Assembly (NCBI RefSeq): GCF_051020955.1
Contig: NC_135028.1
Coordinates: 1,487,501 to 1,551,500 of the forward strand
Length of the DNA: 64,000 nt
Reading direction: 5' to 3'
From: Megalopta genalis
Taxonomy: Eukaryota > Arthropoda > Insecta > Hymenoptera > Halictidae
The position numbers and the translations under genes were made by a program. Numbering within the stretch: position 1 is the stretch's first letter; each line of letters begins with the position of its first letter. Below, piece by piece: positions 37,223-49,549 of this stretch. The notes beneath the pieces are model-generated. The model was not told the origin of the DNA and did not search any database. It worked only from the letters and a program-made list of their open reading frames with translations.

Positions 37223-37847
37223 GTGCTCTGTCTCTCGCGCTCTCTCCCTCGCTCTCTCGCTCTCTGCTCCACCGTTGCCGTTCTCCGTCTCCGGCGCCCC
37301 ATCGTTCATGACATCCCTCTCCGTCGCGGCCGTCTCAAAAAAAGCAGTTTTGCCTCCTTTTCTTTCCCCCGTCAACCCTTTCCCCGCGCGCCCTTTCTCT
37401 CTCTCTTTCTCTTCCTCTCCTCACCCCGCCCCTCGGGTTCTCGCTTGTATTCCCCTTATCTCCGAAGTTTCTCATTGTCTGAAAGGGCCATCTGTCCCCT
37501 GACTTTTTCATCCTCCGCTTTCATCCCTCCGTTGTACACGGACACACAAAGAGACTCTCTTATCCGTCGTTCGCCACCCTCTCTCTTCACCCTTTCTCCG
37601 GCTCTCCCTTCTTCGCCGTGGCTTCCGTTCGCTCGACTACTCCTGCGCATCCTCCTCGTTGCTCCTTTCTCCTTCCTCGGGAACTTCGCCGGGGCTCCAG
37701 CGGCCGCGCGCGGCTCCGTGGCACCAGACCCGGGCATACATACACACCATTGCCGGGGACTTTCGCGGGGATGGACGAACGGAATAGCGACTCGAATTCG
37801 AGCTATTCGAAGGATAATATGGATAATTGTAGAATATATATATATAC

Positions 37848-38106
37848 AGAGTGTCCCAAAAATGTTTCGCAATCCGAAAGTAACGAGTTCCTCGGGTCAT
37901 TCGAAGCAACTTTTTCCTTTAGGAAAATGTTCTCCGAGGTACCGTTAACGAGTTATTAACGAAAAACAGTGACCAATGAGAGGCGAGCTCGGCTGGCGCG
38001 AGGCGACCGAGCCAACGAGCGGAACTGGGCTTCGCGCGCTGCTTGGCTGGGCCGCCTCGCGTCAGCCGTGCTCGATTCTTATTGGTCGCTGTTTTTCGTT
38101 GATAAT
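37848..38106. mobile_element. Palindromic TA-flanked MITE, copy B, truncated on the right
   Basis: It starts TA-CAGAGTGTCCC and follows the family through AGCAACTTTTTCCTTTAGGA, two CCAAT-type boxes (GACCAATGAGAG and TATTGGTCG) and GTTTTTCGTTGATAA, then stops where an AT microsatellite begins. The distal arm is missing. Confidence 0.8.
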
Positions 38107-38209
38107 ATATAATAATAATATAATATATAATATAATAATATATATAATAATATAATAATAATAATATCTCTCTATTATATTATTATTATTATATTATTTT
38201 ATATATTAT

Positions 38210-38261
<52 letters not shown>

Positions 38262-38282
38262 AGAGAGAGAGAGAGAGAGAGA
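38107..38282. repeat. TAA/TA microsatellite followed by (GA)n
   Basis: An ATAATAATATAATATA stretch, about 20 TA dinucleotides (38215-38258) and then GA repeats to 38282. It begins exactly at the truncated end of the MITE copy B. Confidence 0.85.
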
Positions 38283-39273
38283 AGAATTCGAGCATTCGCT
38301 CGATGTTACATCGCGAGCTTGTCCGGCGACTTGTAAACAAGAGCGGACCGTCGCGGACGTAACACGCGCGCGACGCCGGGAAGATAATGTTTTTATTTTT
38401 GTCAGGAGTTTTTCGGCCGTTTTGCCGAACGGGAACAATAACAGAAAAATTATACACGACTCGATTATACCGGCTAGAGAAAAAAAATATATGTATATCC
38501 CTCTAGGCGAGCCACGTGCGACCTTGAGCAAGTCCACGTCTCACCCTCTTACGTTGCACCCTCCGAAGGGACGCAACCCCGATCACGTGGACCTCGGGGG
38601 TGGTTTTCAACCCTCGTTTATCCTTGCTCCGTAAGAATAGAGCACAGAGTAGTATATCTGGTTGCCGGGATGGATGGATGGATGGATGGATGGATGGCGG
38701 ACCAGATCCTAACATGCTTCTGAGGGATGTTCTTCTCGATTCTGTCCGGTTATGACGCGAGAGATCGTGGTTAAATATTTATTCTATGGACGAACAATTT
38801 TTTATTTGTAGTTGCATTGGTATATTAGTGGGTTTCGTTTGTTCTATTTCGATGGTGTTTCGCTATTTTTGTTCTATTTATTATCGCTTGTTCTTATTAT
38901 TATTTATTATTATTGTTCTTATTATTGTTCTTATTATTATTGCTTGCTTTTTGGAGAGGTTTTGGTAGAAATGGAAATGTTGTTAATCTTTGTTGAATCG
39001 AAGCGGATTTTTATAGTATTTTTCTGCGTACTATTTAGTTAATACTCGGTCAACATCTTTGCTTGTTCGAAATGAAAAATCTTCGCCTCCCTCATAATCC
39101 TAAGTAGAGTCTTCGTGCTCGAGGAAAGTATTGAGAAACTTATATCAAAAAAGTTGTCTTTCTGTCCCTTAAAATTTGGATTTTTATCCTTTAAAATTTT
39201 CATCTTTTATAATTTGAATTTTTATCTTTTAAAAGGGCTCATACAGACTGCTTAAGCAGAATAATATTGACTC

Positions 39274-39274
<1 letters not shown>

Positions 39275-39325
<51 letters not shown>

Positions 39326-39328
39326 TAT
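39275..39328. repeat. (AAT)n microsatellite
   Basis: About 16 AAT trinucleotides. The phrase AGCAGAATAATATTGACT(C/T)AATAAT occurs on both sides of it (39254 and 39338), suggesting local duplication. Confidence 0.85.
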
Positions 39329-42153
39329 ATATAATAAGCAGAATAATATTGACTTAATAATAATTGACTCGGCACCTTCGTCCCGGTGTTTTTTTATCCT
39401 CTGTTTTTATTACTATAACAGAAGCTCGAAAATAAAGTTGCTTCATTCGAGTAAACAAACGAACGATATCGAATAGCATTTATTTTTCCTCGAAATGAAA
39501 CCTTTAGCTTTCATTGCTGTCGTCTAAATATTTTATACGACGCTATGTACTTTTTATTACATGTTATTGTTGTAGCCGAAATCGCTGCGAATTCTCGATG
39601 ATCCGCTATGTGTATGCTACGGCTTTATGTCTCTTAAAGTAACGCTAAAATTGTTTCGTTCAGCTTTTCGGGGGCGAAAGCACCCACACACACTGCGCAG
39701 CCGCGTCGCAACCGATGACCCATAGCAGCTTTTATATTTCTTATAACCGAGAGTTACTTGCACAAAGTAACCGAGCACTTTTAATGAATAATCTTTCGCG
39801 AGATTTCTGCCGAAAGGAAGTCGATTTAATTTATTATTATTATCGAATCTGTGGGTTCGACGAGACCGTTTATGAATTCGGGGATTAGGATCTGTGTTTT
39901 TCGAGATTGGCGCACGATGTGAATATAGGAAAATCGACAGTTTAATTATCGGTAGACTTACAGTAATTATAGGTACAATTTTATAAATTTATTACAACAT
40001 AGAGGGGACGAGGGGGGCGATGCCCCGTTCGTTATAGAATTTTAAGCGCATATTACTATTTTACTATTTTTTATTATTTTTGTATTATTTATTTTATTAT
40101 TTATTTATTCTTTATTATTCTTCTATTATTTATTTTATTATTTATTTATTTTCTATTATCCTTGTAGTATTTATTTCATTATTATTATTATTATTTATAT
40201 TACTATTATAAAATATTGAACAAAATCAGAATTAGAAGGATGCGTAACTAAAAATTAACGAAATTAATTTTTAATATATAAATATAATATAATTGCAATA
40301 TATAATATAATAATAATAATAATATAATATAATATAATTGCAATTATTTTCCTTGTGTAGTTCACGTCAGAATATTTTTTAAACATTTAAATACCGCTCC
40401 TAAAAGAAGAAATCGACAAAAATAACCAATGACCATAAAATACAGTTGGAAATTAAAAAACGCGTAGGCCCATAATGGCGGGGGCGCGAACCCAGTTCAT
40501 ACATACATACATAATAACGGGCCCACATTCGAACACCTAACACGTCGAGCCAGCCGGGTCCGCAATGCGCTGACTGCGCGGTAAAAATACTAATCGAGTC
40601 GATTTCATATTTTTTTTCTTTTCTTCATCATTTCTGTGAAATCGGTTCAATGGGTTCATCGGTGTCCTTATATACTTTTCGAGGATCATTTCTTTGGCCG
40701 TTCTTCAAGTAAGAATCTGTCCAAATCATTCATTATTTGCAATTGCTATATTTTTTTAAATTCTATGTACATATATATATATATATAATTTTTTATAATA
40801 CATAATATAGAATATTATATAATCTATATAATATATATTATATAATATATACTGCTATAATATAATATATTAATTGCTATATATATAATTTTTTAATCGC
40901 TATATATACAATCTTTTAATCGCTACATATATAATTTTCTAATCGCTATGTATTTATATAACCTTTTAATTGCTATATATAATTTTTTAATCACCACATG
41001 TAATTGCGATACATTTAAACAACATCATAATAACAGATAACAGTCCGAAATGACCGACTCGAGACAGTCTGTACCCTTCATTTTCGTACCAAATAAAACG
41101 ATCCCGGTGACAACAACGAGATCAGCTGCCGGGATCAATTACGGACGTCGCCGGGGCACCCGGTAGCCGGGGCCCGATGGTGATCGGCGCGCGCGTTAAC
41201 ATATTCCCTGATAACGTTGGGACACATTTAGGGATCGTAACGCGCCGCCGCCGCCGGCCCGGTGTGTCAGCAGCCGCCGCCGCCGCCGCCATCGGCCGGG
41301 TCCGATCCGCGGCGGGGCCTTTTTCCACGTCTGAAAAGACCGATCAATAACGACCGCCATGGACTATCGAAAGCAGCATCTATGTACTCCGATATAGACC
41401 GTGTCTTTCCTTTCTCCTTTCTTGCGTCTCCACGTGTCGATTCCGCCACTCTCCTCGCCGGTTCCAGTGAAATTGGCGTTTCCGGGTCCGTCTCCTCCCC
41501 TCCCCTCCGCGCCGCACCGCGCCGCGCCGCGCCGCTCGTTTCTTTCTCCTCTCCTTTCTTTCCCTTCGAAAACGAGCGAACGGTGTCCGATGGAAATGGC
41601 GGGAGGTAAACGGTGGTAGAGGAAGAACGGAGCCGGGAGAGACGAACTCTCTTCTGGCTGCTATACGCGACGTGGTAGGGCGAAGGGGAACAGGTGAGAG
41701 GCCGAGAGAGCCCGGTTCTCTCCTCGGAAAGGTGAACGGAGAGAAACGAAGAAACGAAGGGCATTTGGAATGCGGTACTGTTATGCCTTACGGTACAGAC
41801 AGGACGGAAATTAGGACTGCTCCGACTTCTTGACCACTGCTCGTTACTCTCTTCGTTCGTTCGTCGATTTCTCTCTCCCTCTCTCTTCCTCTCGTTCTGT
41901 CTCTCTCTTTCCTTCTCCGTCCCTCCTCTTCGCCTCCAAGCCACGTTGCTCCATCGATTCCGTTCATCTTACCTAGTTCTTCCACGAAGAAACCGCGCGG
42001 AACGCTTTTTACTGTCTGAGAGAGAGAGAGAGAGAGAGAGAGAGACTCTCGAGCCGAAAATTCCCGGCAGAATTCAAAATTGTCGATGCTCGCGTTCCCC
42101 GACGTTTTCTCCGTAAAATGGCCCTTCTCCTCCGCCACTTCGATCTCTTCGGT

Positions 42154-42185
<32 letters not shown>

Positions 42186-42558
42186 GCTCTCGCTCGCTCC
42201 GTCGGCGTGGAGCGTTATCGATCTGCTCGCACTCTCGCTAGATACGAGAAACGTGGTAACCGTAGATCGACGTGGACGTTGTCCCGATGACGAAACGACC
42301 CGTGCAGGAAATCAATGGAGAAGCATCATCGAAACGCCTCGCTTCGATGGAAGACGGGACGAGGAGAGACGGTGGTTAGTCGGATGCGAATCGAACGAGA
42401 CCCCGCGTTATTCCTCCCGCTTCTAAATTCTCCCGCATTTCTCCTTCATTTCTCCTGTACCTCGGAGCCACGTTCCGTTCTGCTTAAATCGACGAGTCTA
42501 ATTTCATCATATATCGCTCAAGTAAATCAATTTCACGCAAAATCTACCGCCGTTGTAC

Positions 42559-42905
42559 AGAGGATCCCAAAATTATAGTGCGAGCGTGAACTGAGGGATT
42601 CCCAAGGCGATTTGAAGCAACTTTTTCCTTTGCGAAAATTCTCTCCGACGCTTCGTTCGCGAGTTATCAGCGAAAAACCGAGCGGCCAACGAGAGGCGAG
42701 CTCGACCGGTGCGAGGCGGTACGATCGGGCCGAGCCAATCGGCGGCGCCGCGCTCCGGCGGCTCGTTGGCTCGGCCGCCACGCGGCAGCGGATCGCGCGT
42801 CTCATTGGCCACCGTTTTTCCTTGATAACTCGTGAACGGCTCCTCTGAGAACATTTTCGTAAAGGAAAAAGTTGCTCGAAATCGCCTCAGGAACGCTGTG
42901 GAATA
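42559..42905. mobile_element. Palindromic TA-flanked MITE, copy C (diverged)
   Basis: The left end is TA-CAGAGGATCCC. Inner blocks GCAACTTTTTCCTTTGCGAA and AAAGGAAAAAGTTGCTC are inverted relative to each other. CCAATCGG and CATTGGCC boxes lie inside. The right terminus has lost the CCCTG end, so that edge is approximate. Confidence 0.75.
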
Positions 42906-43864
42906 ATTTTCAAACACTTTGCCGCGCATCGGCGAAAAAAATCCGCTCCGAACGCAGGAATTCGTTCGAACAAATCCGCGCCGAAGCGATTAACGATTCA
43001 GAGCGACTTCGATCGAAGAAGAAGAAAAGCGATCCACGCGTCTCTAACTAAAAACGCGCCGTTTCTCGATCCTTCCGCCGCGGAAGCAGATCGTTCGGCG
43101 AGCCGCGAAATCGTGCGAGCACAACGCGTCCGTTTTCCACGACGCGCCGGTCGAACCTGCGCGGGGGAGGGGAGGGGAGGAAGCACCCAGGGTGTCCAGG
43201 AAAAATTCTGCCGGATCTCATAATCGCGGAACGGCGTCGACGGACGATTCCGCGCGCGTGCGGCGAGGCTTCTTCTCTCGGCGAATCATCGTCGTCGCTG
43301 TCTTTCGAAAGAAGCTCTGGCGTCGCGACGACGACGTCGACGTCGAAGACAACGCGCAAAGGCAAAGGTCGCGTTCTCCCTGCGCGATGGTTTATGCAAA
43401 GTTTCCGTCGGGCGTTGATGCAAATTTTATTAGCGCCGCCGTTTTACAATCCGGCTGTGAAAAGGACGCGCGGCGCGCGGAAAACGGTGGAAAGAAGCGA
43501 GGAGGAGAAAGAAGCGCCGCGGGAAGGAGCGGCTGTTGTAGAACCGGCGAAAACTGTTCTGGAAGATTTCAGAGCGTTCTCCCTGGAAACGGGGGCCCTG
43601 GATATGGAAGCTGTCGGACGCGAGGGAGAGCGGGCGGGCGAGAGGGGAGAGGGAGAGGGAGAAATCGTTTCCGCTTACGTTTTCCCGGAGAAAGAGCTGG
43701 TTGGGTTGGTCGGTCGTCTCGAGGACGGCACGACGAAAGGAAAAAGTCCGGGAAGAGCCGAGGAAGAACGTCGATAGCGTTGGAAAAACGTAAAATGCGC
43801 GGCCGTCCAGGAAGAGAAGGAAACGCCGCGCGCGTAGCACGGGGAGAGGAAGAGAGGAGAAAGA

Positions 43865-44260
43865 GAGAGGAGGGTGAGCGGCTTCCCATCGAGCGAGAGA
43901 ACGGCGTGCCCGGAGAGGAGAGCAGCGCGCGCGAGAGAGAGAGAGGGAAATGTAGAAAGGCGAACGGAGAGAGAGAGAGAGAGAGAAAGAGAGGGAGGGC
44001 GAGAGAGAGGGAGAGACGGAGAGCGGCGGAGAGAGGCCGAGATAAAGAGAAAGAGAGAGGGCGATAGAGAAAAAGAGAGAGCGCGGAAAGGAGAGCGCGA
44101 GAGAAAGAGAGAGGGCGAAAAAGAGAGTGCGAGAAAGAGAGAGGGCGAAAAAGAGAGCGCGAGAGAAAGAGAGAGCGCGAGGGAGAGGGCGTCGGAGAAA
44201 AAGCGTGGAAAGAGGAGGCACCGGCGGAGAGAGAGCGAGAGGAGAGGAGAAAAAGAGAGA
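43865..44260. repeat. GA-rich minisatellite (GAGAGAAAGAGAGAGGGCGAAAAAGAGA units)
   Basis: Long purine-rich tract with partly regular 26-30 bp units containing GCGAGAGAAAGAGAGAGGGCGAAA. It yields Arg/Glu- or Ser/Leu-only translations in all frames; the large frames here are not genes. Confidence 0.8.
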
Positions 44261-44507
44261 AGGGTGGCGGAGACCGTGGAAGAAAAGGGGCCACGAGAAA
44301 ATAGCGTCTTCGCCGTGGGGAGGGAATGAGGGAACGAGTAAATGGAGCCAACGCGCGGAGAAAGAGGGAACGAGAGACGCGGAGGGTCGAGAAAGAAACG
44401 ATGAAACGACCGAGGGAGAAGGAGGCCGAGGGAGAAGAAAGGAAGGAGATGGAACGGGAACGATACGGGGGTAGAAGAAGAGGGGAGCCAGCGCGGAGCC
44501 GCTCGCT

Positions 44508-44539
<32 letters not shown>

Positions 44540-44859
44540 TACTCCACGAATGGCACAGAGAGACAGACGGGGAAAAAGAAAGAGGATGGGATCCGGGGAG
44601 GCGAGGTGAAATTGGACACAAAAAGCTCGAAGAAAAATTGAGATGAATCGTGGAAGGGAAGATGGGGGAAGGGAGGATGATTCTCTGAAAGGGAGAGACC
44701 AACGCAGTGTCCTTCTTCGAGGCCGCGAAAGAAAGCGCGAACGCGCTTTCGAGGGGTGAGCGTGTATTTCTACTGCGCGCCGATACGTCAATATACATAT
44801 ATATACATATATATATATATATATATCTTATATATACCTTACTAATATATTATACATAC

Positions 44860-45135
44860 TTTGCTAATTTTTCGTTTCGTTTCGTTTCGGTATTTTATAT
44901 ATATAAGGTATTTTTTTATATTATTATTTTTATATTATATTATACTAATAATAATATTATATATATATTATGTTATATATTTATATTATATTATTTTTTA
45001 TATTATACATATTTCGCTAATTTTTCGTTTCGTTTCGGTATTTTATATATATAAAGTATTTTTATACCTTATATACAACCTTACTAATATATTATACATA
45101 CTCTGCTAATTTTTCGTTTCGTTTCGTTTCGTTCC
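44860..45135. repeat. Three copies of CTAATTTTTCGTTTCGTTTCG…GGTATTTTATATATATAA
   Basis: Copies begin near 44866, 45016 and 45105. Each has ATACATA(C/T)TnnGCTAATTTTT, then two to four TTTCG units; the first two continue into GGTATTTTATATATATAA and a TA-rich tail. Confidence 0.75.
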
Positions 45136-46055
45136 GTTTCGTTTTGCTTAGCGAACTAACCGCGATCGTTAACCGACACGCTCGTCCATTACACGCGATT
45201 ACTTTCCTTTTCGCAATAATCAACTTTCGAAGAGACCGGCCGGCTCTCGTACGTGTAAGTGAAGATTACAAACTCGGCTGCCTCTGCGGCGGTAATTCGC
45301 CTTCCCGGTTTTTCGTATTTTTGCATCGACGCGCGCGCGCGCGCGCGCGAATGAACGAACGAACGAACGAACGCGCGGCCATCGTTGCGAAGGAGAGAGA
45401 CGAGACGCGGCCGTTTAGCGCGTCACGCGCCAAGCGTCATCCCGTAAAGCGTAAAGTAGAGCCTTATGGGTAGCCCCGTTCCGCGGCGGTCGTCTGCCGC
45501 CGTTTTGCATTTTTCGCGTGCCGTAGCGCGCGGGCATTTCGAATCGGTGCGCCGCGCGGTCGAGCCGCCGCGAGCCGACGGCGCGGTCGAACCGCCGCGA
45601 GCCGACGGCGTGCCGACGGCGAGCAGCGTAGCGTCATCGACGTCGATTCCCGCGAGCCTCTGTGCGCGTGCCGCTCGTCGACGCGGCGTACACCGGCGTC
45701 TACCGCCGGCTCTCCGGCCGATATCAGTGAAAGTACCGAGCAAAATCGTTAAAGGATGCCTCTATATAACTCGGGAGAAACCGCGTAGAACCGAGGAGAA
45801 GTTAAGTGTACCCGCGAAAGATCGACCGTCGAGAAAGCGTATCAATCGATTCGATCGGATTGGCAATACAGAGAGGTTGCCAGAGGCGAGAGAGAATTCG
45901 ATCGAGACGCGCGAGCGATTCGGTGGCCGCTCGGAGATCGTCGGAGATCGTCGAAGGGCGTCGCGTCTCGTTTCCGCGCGTTCCGCGTTTCGTTCGACCC
46001 TAACCTCATCGCCCGACGAGTCTCGTTCGCCCGGTCGTTAGCTCCTTCCGATCTC

Positions 46056-46301
46056 TAACCCCTTGCACTCGCCAGTGGTGACTCTGAGGCGCCATTAAAA
46101 TTGTTACATCACGTTACAAAATAATTTTTATATTATAAAAGTTTAGATGTAAAAAATTGTTGAAAGTCTAATTGTTGCACGAGTCGCAAGATTAAATTTC
46201 ATTCGCATAAAACGCACTTTGTCGTATAATATGGAAATAGCATAAGTCAGAAAAATTAATTTAGATTCACAGCTAAAACGGCTTCGAGCGCAAAGGGTTA
46301 A
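46056..46301. mobile_element. TTAA/piggyBac-like MITE, 46 kb copy
   Basis: The left end CCCCTTGCACTCGCCAGTGGTGAC follows a degenerate TAA; the right end CTTCGAGCGCAAAGGG abuts an intact TTAA (46298-46301). Internal blocks match the 4.45 kb copy (AAAAAATTGTTGAAAGTCTA, CGCATAAAACGCA). About 246 bp, non-coding. Confidence 0.65.
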
Positions 46302-46606
46302 AGTCGCGATCGAGCGCGCCTGAGCACCGCTGCGCCGTCGCGCAGACGGAGAAAGCTCGGGCCGACGGCGCGTCGGCGAATAGAATCCGCGATCTCCGTC
46401 GTCCGAGTCGAAATCGCGATCTCGTCGTTCCTTTGTCCGTTTCTGCGTAGCGGGGAGAAACAGTTCGTCGTCGCCGGTAGATCGATTATTATCGGGCCGT
46501 CGCCAATCTTCGCTCGTTATCGCTTATTATCAGTTCGTCGCTCGAAACGTTCCTACCTGGTTAACCCAATTCCTCGATATCGGTACACGTACCGGCGACG
46601 CGTATA

Positions 46607-46948
46607 CAGGGTGTCCCGAAAAAGTCTCGCAATCCGAAAGCGGCGGATTCCTCGGATCATTTGAAGCAACTTTTTCCTTTAGAAAAATTTTCTACGAGGC
46701 GCCGTTAACGAGATATCAACGAAAAAGCAGCGACCAATAAGAATCGAGCACGGCTGACGCGAGGCGGCCCGGTCAAGCAGCGCGCGAAGCCCGGTTCCGC
46801 TCATTGGCTCGGTCGCCGCGCGCCGGCCGAGCTTGCCTCTCATTGGTCACTGTTTTTCGTTGATAACTCGTTAACGGTGCCTCGGAGAAAATTGTTGTAA
46901 AGGAAAAAGTTGCTCCGAATTACCCCAGGAACATATCCGGACACCCTG
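46607..46948. mobile_element. Palindromic TA-flanked MITE, copy D (most complete)
   Basis: Both ends are intact: TA-CAGGGTGTCC at the left and GGACACCCTG-TA at the right, with TA on each side. The arms are imperfect inverted repeats about 170 bp long, with GAAGCAACTTTTTCCTTTA answered by AAAGGAAAAAGTTGCTCC. It contains GACCAATAAGAA, CTCATTGGCTC and CTCATTGGTCAC boxes. No open frame of a transposase. It ends 145 bases before a candidate psq leader donor. Confidence 0.85.
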
Positions 46949-47082
46949 TATATATATCGTGTATCGGATATAGGCGGCGTCGTGTTCCGGACTCGCGACG
47001 CGACGGGAATGGATTCTCGCGCGCGCGCGCACTCGTTCGCACGCACTCGTACTTGTGAAACGCGGCTAACGAATAGCAGGTA

Positions 47083-47102
47083 AAAACCGACAGGTAAGTG
47101 CA
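47083..47102 (+). other. psq: Candidate psq leader-exon donor
   Basis: ACCGACAG then GTAAGTGC; the last exon base would be 47093. It is the best donor between 45 kb and the psq coding acceptor at 49018. A second AG-GTAA lies at 47079. Its exon start is unknown; the CpG-rich DNA at 46.95-47.09 kb would be exon or promoter. Confidence 0.45.
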
Positions 47103-47586
47103 CCAGGTGCGCTCACTCGCGTTGCCGTGTGCTACCTGCGCGCGATAGATTCGAAGCGGTTGGCCGCGGCAATTCCTGATAAATCCGACGGTCCCTTATA
47201 TTATATATATTATTATATATATTATTATATATATATTATTGTCCCTGGACGCGTAAACGCGGGACGAACGATCGTTAATCGATCGTTAATCGATCTGGCA
47301 TGCGAGGCGACACGGATATCGGCTCTCGTTCGTCGTTATTACATTTATGTAACACGTAAGGGTCAGCCCCGTCGTCGCGTAAATACCGCGCCGGTAATAG
47401 CGCGCCGCGCCGGGCGGCGTTGACAGTGAAAATGGCGCCGAAAAAGGAAGAGAAAAAGAAAAACAAAAACAGTGTCCGGTAACGCGGCGAACGGTTTTCG
47501 TCGTCGCGTGTCACGCGAAAGAATCTTCCGCCGCCGCCGCGCGCGGTTCAAGCGAAGAAGAAGCGCGGAACGAAAGCGAGCCGTGC

Positions 47587-47587
<1 letters not shown>

Positions 47588-47634
<47 letters not shown>

Positions 47635-47638
47635 TCGA

Positions 47639-47680
<42 letters not shown>
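47588..47680. repeat. (GA)n microsatellite upstream of psq
   Basis: Two long GA runs (47588-47632 and 47641-47678) interrupted by TCGAAG. Confidence 0.9.
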
Positions 47681-47681
<1 letters not shown>

Positions 47682-49017
47682 AAGTTTGTCACGTTATCGG
47701 GGCGCGCGCGCGCGCGCGTCTAAGCAACTGATAAAACTCCGTGTTCTTGCGGACAGATAACGCGGAATGGCCCGTATAAAGAGTCGCATAGATAGAGCCA
47801 GATAAAGCACACGGTCCACAGAAAACAGGTGAATGTTACGGGACAGACCAACGCCCGAACTTCTTCCGTTTACTTTTGCGGTGTCGATTCGCGCCGATAA
47901 CCGACCCGCGCGGCGCGGCGCGCGAGACTCGTCGTCCTCCTCTTCGCGTCGGCACACCGCCCGGCAAAAATTAACGGCATCCGGTCGCGAATAATACGGG
48001 GCCCGATCGTTCGTTCGTTTGTTCGTTCGCTGTTCCTTCTCGGTTTCTTCTCCCGGTTCCGACGTAGCTCGCGCGCGCGCGCACGCGATTTATCGTAAAC
48101 ACTCGAGAAAGAGAGCCAGTGTGTCTGTGTGTGTGTGTGTGTACGTGCGTCGGTCATCGATCATCGCGCTAGCATTGTCCGCGCGCGCTCGCTTTGCTCT
48201 AAAACGCGAAAGTGTGTGTGTGTATGTTTTATAACCTTTTTCTCGTTCGTTCGGAGTTTCTTCTCTATGTTTCGGTAGACACCGCAAGGAGAGAGAGAGA
48301 GAGAGACCGATTGTGCCAGTAGTACGTTTCCACGTTTCCGTGGAACCACCCTATCTCTCTCACCTTTTCCTCGTTCTTTTTTACTCGCCCACCGTGTTTA
48401 TCTTCTCGACGTGTTTATCTTCGATTCTCTGCTGCGCCGGTTGCGTCTTGCCCGTCGCCGATCGTTTCCCGCTGCCGCCGCCGCCTTCCGTGTGTACGTG
48501 TAGAGTCTTCGGTGCCTAGGCGACACCTTTTATCTAGGACTCGCCTCGCCCTCGTGTGTGTGTGTAAACGTCACCGATAACTTCTCGGCTGACCGTGCGG
48601 CGAGAAAGAAAACTAGAGAATATTTAATGGAGACAGATCGTTATTGGGGCGTGCACTACAGGTACTATCCCGCTTTGCAGATCGATCTTGAAGGCTGAAG
48701 GGCAACCGAGGAAACGGCGTGTCTCGTGTCTCGTGTCGTGTGTGTTTTGTTTTTTTTTGTTTAAGCCTGTTAAAAAAACGTGTGTACGTGCCTATGTATA
48801 TATATACTATATGCACGGCCATATGCGTGTGTATGCTTGCGCGCGAAGGGATGTGGTACGAGAAGAGTCGTCGTCGTCGTCGTCGTCGTCTTCTTCGATG
48901 ACTTTTCGACGAATGTAGGAAGCGAGAGAGAGGAGCACTGTGTGCGGCGCGGCGCGGTGGGGTGGTGGGGGGAAGACGAAACGTAACTGAACGGATCTCC
49001 CGGTGTTTTTGTTGTAG

Positions 49018-49024
49018 CGGCGGC
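49018..49024 (+). other. psq: psq 5' UTR in the first coding exon
   Basis: Seven bases, CGGCGGC, between the acceptor GTTTTTGTTGTAG and the ATG. As with lola, at least one leader exon must lie upstream. Confidence 0.75.
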
Positions 49025-49162
49025 ATGGCCGGGCAGCACTACTGCCTGCGCTGGAACAACTACCAGTCGAACATGACGTCGGTTTTTCACCAACTTTTGC
49101 AAACCGAGGCGTTCGTCGACGTCACGCTCGCATGTAACGAAGCTTCCCTGAAAGCACACAAG
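49025..49162 (+). CDS. psq: psq first coding exon (start codon, first part of the BTB domain)
   Basis: Encodes residues 1-46 of the BTB transcription factor Pipsqueak. It begins MAGQHYCLRWNNYQSNMTSV and continues FHQLLQTEAFVDVTLACNEA to SLKAHK, a TTK-type BTB N-terminus. The exon is bounded by the acceptor at 49017 and a GTAAGCG donor at 49163, phase 0. In Drosophila Psq acts in the nucleus, binds GAGAG DNA through four HTH repeats at the C-terminus and works in oogenesis, patterning and Polycomb-type silencing. Only the BTB part lies in the window. The opening peptide distinguishes psq from lola and other BTB paralogues. It reads away from lola. Confidence 0.95.
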
Positions 49163-49549
49163 GTAAGCGAACCAGCGGATATTATATATTACTATACAAT
49201 TACTATATTATATTATATTATTATTATTATTAATAATATAATATAATATCTATATAATATATTATAGATATATATATTATTATATTATATATTATAGATA
49301 TATTATATATAATATAATATATATTAAAATATATATAATAATAATATAATATATATTACATTATTTACTTTTTACTTATTTTATTTTATATTTTACGCGC
49401 CATCTTTTGTCCCCTGTCCACCTCGTGTCCGAGCGAACACGTTCCGCGCGTCCATCCCCCCCCCCCCCCGAATCGCCTAACCTTAAACCGACGATTCTAT
49501 TCGATCTCCGACAACCCCCACTGACACACGCCGTCTTTCTTTCACGCAG
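49163..49549 (+). other. psq: psq intron 1 (387 bases)
   Basis: GTAAGC … TTTCTTTCACGCAG. Mostly TA/TAATA microsatellite (49177-49385), then a C run (49457-49469) and a pyrimidine-rich acceptor. Confidence 0.9.

Larger units (their letters stand above)
28077..49017. other. Divergent lola-psq interval with leader exons, MITEs and simple repeats
   Basis: No recognisable protein gene. It is CpG/GC-rich from about 28.2 to 34.8 kb, then dominated by CT/GA low complexity (33.98-34.2, 35.3-37.5, 41.85-42.2, 43.6-44.6 kb), AT-rich at 38.1-41.05 kb, TA-rich at 44.8-45.1 kb and CpG-rich again at 45.2-48.6 kb. Candidate splice donors for lola leaders (minus) and psq leaders (plus) are listed separately. 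Four palindromic MITE copies and one TTAA MITE lie here. Very long open frames at 35.2-36.7 and 43.4-44.8 kb are low-complexity artefacts. Confidence 0.6.

Noticed and set aside
41970..41990. Minus-strand donor AACTAG-GTAAGA as a far lola leader
   Set aside because: The site is good, but it is 14 kb from the lola coding start with no supporting exon or promoter signal; too weak to list as a feature.
43430..44798. Two minus-strand frames of over 400 codons
   Set aside because: They are the complement of a GA minisatellite and read as Ser/Leu/Phe/Arg repeats in every frame.
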